A program made the translations under genes and the position numbers. 64,000 bases of DNA from Armillaria gallica (Eukaryota > Basidiomycota > Agaricomycetes > Agaricales > Physalacriaceae), in contig JBANDB010000006.1 of assembly GCA_037576215.1 (NCBI GenBank), forward strand, positions 2,790,001 through 2,854,000, read 5' to 3'. The notes beneath the pieces were generated by a model that saw only the letters and a program-made list of their open reading frames with translations, was not told the origin of the DNA and did not search any database. Of the stretch, positions 1 through 9,202 are shown piece by piece. The first letter of the stretch is position 1. The number at the start of each line of letters is the position of its first letter.

Positions 1-750
1 TTGTAACATCTCAGACAGTCCTTCGTAATTCAAACCGGACGCACTAGCGTTTAACATTGACCCTCGATAACGGAAGTCTGACTGATTCTGTGGTAAACTA
101 TAAGCCGATCTGTCTTCTAGTATTGCGTATCTTTCGTCTTTATATTCATCCCCATGGCCCGCGGCCGGGCCTATAGAGCGCTTCTAGTCCACCCTGACAA
201 CAGGAGATACCGCTACTACTGGCTGATCCAGAATTGAGTTTGTGATGGCTGTCGATGACAGACGTAATTACTTGAAACTTGAATACTCCACTCAGTCGGT
301 AGGGTCAGGAAATAAAGAAAGAGAGGCGCGGCCGCGACCAGACAGAATGAATGATGTCGAATGATGACACAGAAATCTCGTATCAATCAGATCCTGTCAC
401 TCGGATACACGTCGGATCCGTACTCCGCCACAGAGTAAGCTAAGCGATGGTCAGCCCCGCAGATATCGCTGTTAGAGAAACAGGGTCCTTTTCTGTCATT
501 GCTGGTATTCTCCATTCTTATATTCTTTGTGCATGTAACATGAGGCTAGGAGGCCAGGAATGGCGCCGGCAATGAGAATTGTGAAGGTGGAGAGTTCCAC
601 GCCCATTTGCGGCAGCGCTGACTAAGTCCCACGTGGCTATTGGTGCTTTCCGTTTTTCACTTGCCTAATGACATTTAACGTCTAGACATCCTCCATTCTC
701 TCTCTTTCTATAACTTTCGTCTCTCCTTTTGCACATTTTAGACGGTCGAA
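1..750. other. 5' intergenic stretch and PRS promoter region
   Basis: I see no open frame with coding character or recognisable protein motif on either strand. The last 60 bases before the next start codon, roughly 690-735, are rich in C and T, as is common just upstream of start codons in basidiomycetes, so this part probably holds the PRPP synthetase promoter and leader. A small part of the left end could be the untranslated end of a gene outside the window. Confidence 0.5.
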
Positions 751-2035
751 ATGCTAAATGGAAGTGGGATAAAAATTTTCTCTGGTATGTGCATCGCCAA
801 AGGATCGGAAGTGTTTAACCGAGCCCTTCTGCAGGGACTAGTCACCCGGAACTAGCAGAGATTATCGCTCGTCGGTTCGTGGCCAATATATACGATGCTT
901 ATCGTGGAGCAGCAAATTAACAGTCTGCTTAGAATAGGCCTTCCACTATCAAAAGCCGACGTTACACGCAGTGGGATTGGAGAAACCAATGTTCGCATCG
1001 CAGAATCCGTGCGGGAAAACGACGTCTACATTATCAATACCGGATGTGGCGCAGTCAATACGGCACTCATGGAGTTGTGCATAATGATCCATGCATGCAA
1101 GATTGCGAGTGCAAAAAGGATTACGGCGGTGCTCCCCCTGTTTCCCTATGCACGACAGGACAAAAAAGATAAGAGTCGGGCGCCTATAACGGCCAAGCTG
1201 GTGGCGAATATGATACAGCGCGCAGGATGCGACCATGTTATTGTGAGGAATTTGTGGAAATGTTGCATGCAATCCTGATGCATGAGTCCAGACCATGGAT
1301 TTGCACGCTTCCCAGATCCAAGGATTCTTCGATGTACCAGTTGACAAGTAAGTCAATCGTTGTTACAGCTGCGTGACCTGCTGACGATGATTATCACGGT
1401 TGTCAGCGTGAGTTTGTATAGCATACTTCATCTCGAGCGAGCAAGGCGTTTACGCAAAATGAAAGCTGTACGCAGAACCTTCTGCAATTCTGTACATCCG
1501 GACACACTTCGATCTGAAGAATGTCGTTATAGTCTCACCGGATGCGGGCGGTGCCAAGAGGTGAGTCGTTCCATCCGTCGGATAGATGGAATTTACTAAG
1601 TGATCCAGGGCAACATCCATAGCTGATCGGCTAGGAGTTGACTTTGCATTGTTTCACAAGGAGCGCAAGAAGGCCAATGAAGTGTCTCGGATGGTTCTCG
1701 TGGGCCATGTGAAAGGCAAGGTCGGAATTCTCGTCGACGATATGGCTGACACCTGTGGTACATTGTGTCTTGCGGCCCAACACCTCGCAGAAGCCGGGGT
1801 GGAGAAGGCGTATGCGTTTGTAACACACGGCATCCTGAGCGGGAACGCGCTAAAATCCATAGAAGAAAGCACGCTGGAAAAGCTCATTGTGACGAATACT
1901 CTGCCTCAGGTGGAGAACCAGCGAAAGTGCGCTAAAATAGAGGTCATTGACATTGGAGTGGTACTAGGAGAGGTCATCCGACGGAGCCACTACGGAGAGA
2001 GCGTGTCGAAGCTATTTCATGAAGTTCCGTACTAG
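751..2035 (+). CDS. PRS: Ribose-phosphate pyrophosphokinase (PRPP synthetase)
   Basis: Makes 5-phosphoribosyl diphosphate from ribose 5-phosphate and ATP for purine, pyrimidine, histidine, tryptophan and NAD synthesis in the cytosol. Seven exons are inferred: 751-784, 835-874, 933-1242, 1292-1347, 1407 alone, 1466-1560 and 1609-2035. They give 320 aa, the usual length. Family landmarks appear in order: [13 protein letters not shown] at the N-terminus, [16 protein letters not shown] (ATP-binding flexible loop), [33 protein letters not shown] and the PRPP-binding [10 protein letters not shown] loop; the C-terminus is [12 protein letters not shown]. The start was chosen because it supplies the KIFSG strand; a longer open frame starting at 895 begins inside an intron. 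The odd feature is the one-base exon at 1407, needed to make the Asn of VDNLYAEP (see findings). Identity is near certain; the exon 4-6 junctions are inferred. Confidence 0.95.
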
Positions 2036-2356
2036 CAGCCGCAATCTAGAACGTGCTATGTTATTTTGTGTTAATTTTTTTTGGCAATTTGTTTTTATGA
2101 ATTTGCAATTGCGGCGGTACGGCCGATTTGGGGCCGAAGTGACGGTTGGTGACCGGTGACGGTTAGAAGTCCGGTAGACAGATTCGCCAGATTTCCAGAT
2201 TTGGCCGAGCAGATTCGGGTTCAGTTTCGATTCATTGTTGCTTCTGCGCTTCTTTGCCCTTCCTGCGAGGCTCCCCTCCGTCTCTCCCTCCAACTCCCAT
2301 GTCCTTCGTCCACTAGCTCGCACTGCCCACTTTTTCCTGGCAATGCTCCCCTTGAC

Positions 2357-5300
2357 ATGTTTGCACCTTCCCCCAGTACCCAGAACGCTGTCGCTACCCA
2401 TTATGTTTCTCTGCCAACCAACCACCAGCGCGCCCAGCAGCAACAGCAGCAGGCCCCAAAGAGTCCTATCAATGTCGTCGGCATACCCTCAGTTCAAATC
2501 CAAAACAGCAAGCTTGTCGTCGGCTCCTCCCAGAGTAGTCAGTCTTCCCGTCTTTTTCTTTTCTCCTCGGTCTCAATGGCGTAATAGGCTCGACACGCTC
2601 GTATACGCCCCTCAAGGTCCTTGGCGATGGCTCCTTTGGCACCGTATGGCTCTGCGACTGGCACGGAACCCTGCCCCCGAATACCCCACTTTCGCCTATG
2701 CAATGTGGGGCTGGCGCGCGCGCAGAATGGGTTGGTAAGCGTTTGGTAGCAGTGAAGCGAATGAAACGAAGATGGGAGGGCGGCTGGGATGAGTGTCGGA
2801 AACTCAAGGAACTTGAGGTGCGTCGTCCCTGCTATCGATATCGTTTCCACCTAACCCTCCGCTAGTCGCTCCGAGCGATACCGTTCCACCCCAATATTAT
2901 TCCCTTGTATGATTTCTTCCTTCTCCCCGCTACAAAGGAACTCTACTTCATTTTCGAGTCCATGGAAGGAAACCTCTATCATCTCATCAAGGCCCGCAAA
3001 GGCAGGGCTCTCGCTGGCGGCCTTGTCTCCTCCATTTTCCTCCAGATCGTCTCCGGCTTGGACCACATACATGCTTCTGGCTATTTTCACAGAGACATGA
3101 AGCCAGAGAATGTCCTCGTCACTACCACTGGTCTTTTCGACTATACTTCTGTGTCACCGGTTGCCCTACCAAACGCTCCTCCCGAAAAGGACGTTGTAGC
3201 CATCATCAAACTTGCCGATTTTGGACTTGCCAGGGAAACAAAGTCTAAGCCTCCGTATACCGAATACGTCTCCACACGATGGTACCGCGCACCCGAAGTT
3301 CTCCTGCTTAGCCGAGACTATTCAAATCCCGTTGACATGTGGGCGCTTGGGACTATCATGGCCGAGCTTGTTAATCTGCGACCCTTGTTTCCTGGACAGG
3401 ATCAGGTAGACCAGGTGGCACGCATATGTGAAATCCTCGGCGATCCCAGTGATGAATATGGACTCGATTCCTCCCACAGTCCGATGGGCGGAGGTGCATG
3501 GCCCAAAGGGATTAAAATGGCGAAAGACGTAGGGTTCAAGTTTCCCAAGGTATGTCTATCTCATTGCTTCGAAAGTTGCGTTGCTGATAGTATCATCCCA
3601 GACTGTACCCAAAGACATTCACACTCTTTTCGAGCGTACAGTACCTTTGTCATTAATCCACTGTATTCGCGATCTTCTCCGGTACGACCCTGACACTCGG
3701 TTAACTAGTCGGCAATGCCTTCACCACCGCTACCTCCAAGAGACAACTCCTCGTAATAATATTCCCCTTCCGCCTGGCATCTCTGTATGTCCCTCGATAC
3801 CAACCGACCCCATACAACGGGATGGAGTTTCGCCGTCGCCGTCGCGTTCTGCTCCTGCTTCTCATCCTTATTCGACCCCCCATCTTCAGCCTGTCCCGCC
3901 GATACCTTCTGCATCCACATCACATCGCATCCCTCTGTACGCTCATGCAGCCCTCTCCCACAGCTCATCAAATACCGATGTTCACATGCACCACACTCCT
4001 TCCCCGCACTCTTCTGGTGTCATTCAGGAAGAAACTAGAAGTCATATTTCCACTTCTTGGGCGCCTTCGTCTTCTGTCGACAAGGACTACCCAATGGACA
4101 TTGCTCCCAGTGCAGAGATTATAGATGACCCCATGAGCAACGGTCAACCGATGGATGTCAGCGGCTCTTCTCCTGTTGCGCCAGAGTTCCCCACAAACGG
4201 CGCAACGCAACCGGGCCACAAATTACCCAAGCCTTTCGGCCTTGGCTTTGGCAGAAAGCATACCAAGTGGAGTCTCTTCGGTGGTGATAAGCATCATGCC
4301 TTACCTCCGCTTCACGAAAATCCACCGGCGCAGCTCGGCGCATCCACCTCGACACCTTCGCTCAAGCGGCAACAATCTTCTAGTTCGGATGGCAGGTCAT
4401 TGCGGGAACCTTCGCCCACGCGTGACAACGCTCGCATCGCGGATATGAAGAAGATGAATAAAAAGGAGGCAGAGCGGTTACAGCGAGAAGCCGAGAAACA
4501 GCGTCGCGCGCTTGCGGAGAAGATGCAACGTGACCAAGCGAGAGCTGTCATGCAGAAACGTAACCAGATTGTGCAGAAGACCACGGGTAAGGATGATATC
4601 GAATGGCTGGCGGGTTCTCAGCAGCGCCTCGACTTTGAAGAGAAGGGGAAGCAGGCTGCAACCGGCCCGATAAGGCAGGCCACTATCCACGGTAATGGTA
4701 CAACGCCCTCGATCACGGTAAACGCTGCATCAGGCAGGTTCGCGACTCAGGTCGTCGAGCAACCTGTAGCGAGTGGGTCAGGTGACTGGCGTAATCGAGT
4801 GGAAAACGAGCGCTTGACTAAGATTCGGAGACGAGACCTAGACGACGACCATTCGATATCTTCGTCGGACGTTCACAGTGGCCGGAATTCCTCGATTTCA
4901 TATACAACGGTGGATAGTGATCCCGGACCGTCATCAAGAATGCGAAATCGGCCAAGCATATTTGGGATAAACCGGATGACGTCTACATCTTCATTGCGAA
5001 CATCGTTCGACGACTTCGCTTCATCGGCGCGGTCGTCGAATTCGTTCTCTTTGGATGGACAGCTAGCCAACGATTTCCGGGCGCGCGCGACAGTCAATAC
5101 TGATACGCCGCCTCCGATGCAAATATCATTATCACCATCACTATCCCCGTCATTACCCCCATCCCCCGCTTGGATGCAAGTTGCTCCTCACGGCGAGAAC
5201 TTGTCATCACGGCGAGGTCAGGCCCCTCCTTTTATCAGTATGCCCCGGCCTACCCATCCCATACAAAATAAGCCTTTTAACCCTTACGAATATTCGGGTC

Positions 5301-5617
5301 AGCTGCACGGGCACTCGCCGAGTCCTGGGCATTTAAACAAGTCCGAAATCAACCCGATATTCCAAGTGGTGAGTTACAAATGGGATGAGGGAGGACTAGA
5401 GCCTGATGATATTGTTTCTGGTGACTTCACTCAGCCCCCGATACTTCCACCTCCTCACCCCCCACCTCTTGATGGCTCAATGGATGATCGACTATCTTCC
5501 TCCTCTCCTACTTCCCTCCCGCCCTTCTCCGAACTCGATGCAGTTGCAGGAGCAGGATACGATTATCCACCACTTTCCCCGATGTCTTTCACGACGCCTT
5601 CAGAAGATGGAGGCTGA
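2357..5617 (+). CDS. Ime2/MAK-family (Crk1-like) serine/threonine protein kinase
   Basis: Four exons (2357-2534, 2588-2817, 2866-3549, 3602-5617) give about 1035 aa. The kinase domain is N-terminal: glycine loop GDGSFGTVW, VAVKRM lysine, catalytic loop HRDMKPEN, DFGLARE, then a TEY activation motif followed by VSTRWYRAPEV, which marks the MAK/RCK/Ime2 branch next to MAP kinases. About 25 residues are inserted between the glycine loop and the catalytic lysine. The C-terminal two thirds are Ser/Pro-rich and low in complexity, with a basic helical stretch (MKKMNKKEAERLQREAEKQ, near 4446-4500) and an FGLGFGRKHTKWSLFGG block. Ime2-type kinases control meiosis entry and, in smuts and Cryptococcus, mating and filamentation; that role is inferred here. 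The start ATG is the first one in frame with an intron whose phase joins the kinase frame. Confidence 0.88.
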
Positions 5618-6235
5618 GCCTCATAACGCCGCCGGTTGACGGCCTACATTCGTTTGGTTATCTATTTTCTCCGTTTTCGTTATCGTATTTTTGATCTCCC
5701 TGTGTGTTTATCTCTTTTGGACCCCCCTCATCTGCTGCATTGTCTATCACTCTACCGCACTCTGCTCTCTCTCGGTCCCCGCAACACTCATCACACCACA
5801 TTCATTTGCCAGCCGGGCCCCGGGAGGTGTTACCCAGGCATATGCATTAGTTTCTTTCGTCTCCGCTAGTTCTCTTTCATTATCGTACTTACTTTTTGCT
5901 GCCACACCCCAGCCGGAGCTATTAGTAGACAAACTACATGTATTTTTACGCATGCCCGGCCTGTACTCATACATACTGGGAGCTGTTAATCATAGAAATT
6001 TGGCAAACCAGCACTTGGACGGAAGGACTTGTAACGAAAAGAACGGCTTGGAAGATGCGCAGATGATCGTCAGTGGACGTTCGTTCACACGTCACAGCAG
6101 ACCGCTTGAGTCCTGTCATACAACAATGAAGGGTGCATTGATGTGTTTCCACGAGTGTACTGATTCCCCATTTAATTCATTACCGCCATGTACAAAACAC
6201 CGTATGCTACTCGGCAGGTTCTTCTCAACATTCTA
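5618..6235. other. Convergent intergenic region
   Basis: Lies between the stop codons of the plus-strand kinase and the minus-strand NDUFS6 gene and should hold both 3' untranslated regions. A 186-codon open frame crosses it (5691-6251), but it lacks coding character, overlaps the NDUFS6 end antisense, and matches no family I know. I see nothing else. Confidence 0.5.
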
Positions 6236-6892
6236 TCAATGTGCGTGGTGATTTTGCTGGAAACGCAGACCGCTATTCGGGGTATGAGTACAGATGATAC
6301 ATTCATCGCAGCAGACTCACCAGTATCTGTATACATGGGAATAATGAAGGAAACAATTAGGAACGAAGGACTGTCAGTGAAAGCAGTTACGAACCCGCAA
6401 GAACGAGGCCCAGTTTGGTCCTAAAGTCCACTGTTCAGTTCATCCAATTTTCACAGCCGGCCATAGTGACTCACCAAATTGATATATATTTTTGGATGCC
6501 CTAGTGGTCCGTTGCCTGAAAGAAGTTGTTTGCAGGACAGTGAGAAGAATGGAACACGTCGGATGAAATTGGAGAGACGCACCCCCGTCGCAGACGGCCT
6601 TCCTACCGTCCACCAGGCGTATGGGCTCTTCGGAAATGAGCTGCATAGCGCTCAATGGAGCTGGCTGGGTCTCCATGGCAGTCTGCTCAAAGCGAGGGTT
6701 TGACTGTCCTAGTGGACGAGGCTGCTGGTTGGCTGACCATGTCGTAGGGTAGTTGGGTGCTTGGGCAGCGAGAGGGTTGGATGCTGCAGCAGGAGCAGGG
6801 GTAGCAGCAGTCGAGTTTGACCGGGCCAGAGCCTTCGCAATGGTCGAGAGAGAAGAAGACTGTCTGCTTTGGAGCAGTCGACGGCCAAGCAT
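6236..6892 (-). CDS. NDUFS6: NADH:ubiquinone oxidoreductase zinc-binding subunit (NDUFS6, 13 kDa)
   Basis: Accessory zinc-binding subunit of mitochondrial complex I. Five exons on the minus strand: 6892-6583, 6515-6475, 6420-6395, 6326-6321 and 6272-6236, giving 139 aa. The N-terminus (MLGRRLLQSRQSSSLS) is basic and Ser-rich like a mitochondrial presequence. Then come the family's PIRLVDGRKAVCDGG, NGPLGHPKIYINLDQTGP and the CGYCGLRFQQNHHAH ending; Cys and His at CDGG...H...CGYCG are the zinc ligands known for this family. The fourth exon is only 6 nt (ATACTG) and encodes most of the YC of CGYCG. Splicing was solved by phase: every junction closes the frame and gives conserved residues. The start lies 65 bp from the divergent neighbour. 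Confidence 0.92.
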
Positions 6893-6957
6893 GATGGCGG
6901 GATGAAAGCAGAGTTGCCTAATGCGGCTGCAGCGCTTCTCTTTACCTTGCACCCAAC
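6893..6957. promoter_or_regulatory. Short bidirectional promoter between NDUFS6 and an unknown gene
   Basis: Only 65 bp separate the two start codons of divergent genes, so both leaders and core promoter elements must sit here or inside the genes. No TATA box is visible. The gap is inferred from the two start codons; transcription start sites are unknown. Confidence 0.5.
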
Positions 6958-8681
6958 ATGCCGCCATTCAGTCTACGCGAGCTGCTGTACCAGCCCTTTG
7001 GCCCACTGCCAGAAACTTGCCTGGATATCGATTTTCTCAACAGAAGACACCGGACTCTGTCTCTGCGGTCCGTCAGGATGTTTCTGCCCGGACGGGAAGG
7101 AACTGGGTCGGTGGCAATCCATCATCTCAAGCTCGTTTAGCTAGGCTCAATCTAATTTCGACAGCTTGAATAAGACAGAATTTGTGGATGGCTTTGCTGA
7201 CAATGTGCAGTTCGTGGGGCGCTTGGTAATCGAAGATTTACGTTGGTTATCTACTCGTGGATACGAACAGCTCCAGCGCGAGTTGCGAGATAGGGACATC
7301 GACACCAACAACCTGCGGTATTCGGGCCTCACTCTTAGTGCGATCTATGGTCCCACACCGGGTGAAGGATCGAGAGTCACCATATGGCTACTATGCAACA
7401 AGGGCATGACTGCTACGTTTCTGACATGTACGGTGAACTACTTCCAACTGACTCTGTCTTTTACTTACCTCCTTCGATGTACAGCCAACCTTCACCCCAG
7501 AAGCTTGCTCTTGAAATCCACCTCGGAGAAAAGTTACAAGGTCACATCTTTTGACGTGCATACATATAAACGCAGTCATAAGTATCTCGAGCGGTACCGC
7601 CTATTGGCGATGGTTGACGAATTCGTAAAAGCCACGGAAGCTTCTCTTGCCTACTACACTATCGACTGGCTGATAGAGTGCATCCGTCAGCGCCACGATG
7701 TGGACAGTTCTGAAAGGCGTATCCTCTATGATAGCGAAGATTCCGAAATAGAAATCGAAATAGAATGGGATGATGAAGGAAACCGAGGAAAGCTCAGACG
7801 TCCGCGGCGCGCGCGTCACTTGTCTAAGGCGGAAGCTCGATCTGTCCTAGCCAAAGACGCGAGGTGGCTGTTAGCAGAGCAGTTGAAACGGCGAGCCAAC
7901 AAACGCACCCTGAGTGTTCATGCTCTCTGTCGATTTTGCAGCGAGATAGCACGTATGAAACGATGGAATGGGAGGAGACGTCCCAGGGTCGGTAATGAAC
8001 TCTCTGCAATGGCTCTCTTCGGCTTTGATATCAACTTAAACAAGTATTACCGAAAGGGAAAGACGAGGGCAGAATGGCAGAAAGAGTTGAAGCGCGCTGT
8101 GAAATATGAGAGGGAAAAGAAGAGCAAAGCAGAGAGTTTGGTAAGTCCTCAGCTGAAGAGGGATACACTTTTTGGGCTCAACTGCATTAGCCTATCCCAG
8201 CAGTCGGCGAACCTGAACAGATGCTTCCGGAAATTTTGCCAGTATATCATTACGATGACGATATGTCGCAGGCTTCTACGTCTGCAGCATCCGATGCAGA
8301 GGACGGAGACTTGCGACATTCGATCGGTCGCAGCATACCTCCATGGTTAGCCATACCACCCACATTACCGCCTCCAGGCACTTTTACATGGGACTGCAAC
8401 TGTGGAAATCATATTGATGTCCTGGAATGGTGTAAAGGTAGCAAAGCTCGACGCACTAATGGCACGACTCTGCAAGATTCAGATATACTTTTCCGTCGTT
8501 TGCTCCGAGCCATTTCTGATCACTATGAGGATCATCTGGAGCAAATCGGTGTTCTGGAGAAGGTGGGTCCTTAATTGTGCTTTCTATTTAAGGTGACGTC
8601 TTACTTTTGTCCCTTTAGCTCAAGAATTTGTATACAAGAAGGGACAGGACAGATGCTTGGGTAAAGGCAGAGGGTCATTAA
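6958..8681 (+). CDS. Conserved-looking hypothetical protein
   Basis: Function not recognised. Five exons (6958-7106, 7165-7427, 7485-8140, 8191-8562, 8619-8681) close in phase to give 500 aa. The N-terminus starts MPPFSLRELLYQPFGPLP. The middle has a strongly acidic run (DSEDSEIEIEIEWDD) next to a basic run (RRPRRARHLSKAEARSV), followed by a Lys/Arg-rich helical part up to about residue 345. Near the C-terminus is a short Cys/His cluster, WDCNCGNHID, which may bind metal. The 57-nt intron at 7428-7484 has no stop and keeps frame, so its removal rests on its good donor, CTGAC branch site and acceptor. The charge pattern suggests a nuclear protein, but that is a guess. It shares a 65-bp promoter with NDUFS6. 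Confidence 0.7.
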
Positions 8682-9078
8682 GTTGTAACGTGATATGTAA
8701 GGCCGTGGAACGTTCATGCACTGTTCTCGTTGTATAGCGCCCACGACGAGGGACTTGTTTACATGTTGATGTCGGGGGTGAAAATAGGTGTTGCCGTCCT
8801 TGGACATGTTTCAGCCGCCCGTCGCTGACGATCTAGGGCGACAATCAGGTAACTAATTGCTGCAAGTGTTGTCAAAGGTCTGCTGTTGCTCTCGGATCAC
8901 CGAGTATATTCCGGGTTATACTCCTCGAGTAGTACTGTGCTAGAAAATGCTGGAATTATTGACCGGAAAGCGCATGAAAGCACACGAAAGGTCCAGTAAG
9001 CAATATGAAAATAGGGTAGCCACAGGTGGACCTATATAGGTATATACATGATGTCATCAGTGTCGTAGTCGGAATGTC
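8682..9078. other. Intergenic region upstream of HSP104
   Basis: No coding signal. An A/T-rich palindrome-like run, CCTATATAGG, followed by TATATA, lies at 9031-9046 on the boundary of this stretch and may belong to the HSP104 promoter. The left part should be the 3' end of the preceding gene. Confidence 0.4.
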
Positions 9079-9157
9079 CTGGAAACTTCGACGATTATCG
9101 AACTTTGTCGAACCGTCCAGAACATACAGTTGGTAAATGAACGTCTGAATTTAAAAA
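9079..9157 (+). promoter_or_regulatory. Candidate heat-shock element cluster and TATA-like box of HSP104
   Basis: At 9081-9089 the sequence GGAAACTTC contains GAA-nn-TTC, the core of a heat-shock element. Further GAA and TTC-like units follow within 40 bp (CGAAC at 9099-9103, CGAACC at 9109-9114, CCAGAAC at 9117-9123). A TTTAAAAAG run at 9150-9158 could serve as a TATA box about 45 bp before the start codon. Heat-shock factor control is established for Hsp104 in fungi; binding here is inferred from spacing only. Confidence 0.5.
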
Positions 9158-9202
9158 GGCCTCGACCCAACTCTCTTCACTGTTTATACCCTTATCCTCA
9201 TC

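Noticed and set aside
895..1278. 127-codon open frame as a separate short PRPP synthetase
   Set aside because: It begins inside an intron and runs past a donor site; the spliced model starting at 751 gives the full conserved protein.
2012..2850. Several minus-strand frames opposite the kinase 5' end
   Set aside because: They mirror the coding and intron text of the plus-strand kinase and have no motifs.
5691..6251. 186-codon open frame between the kinase and NDUFS6
   Set aside because: No coding character, no family match, and it overlaps the NDUFS6 end antisense.
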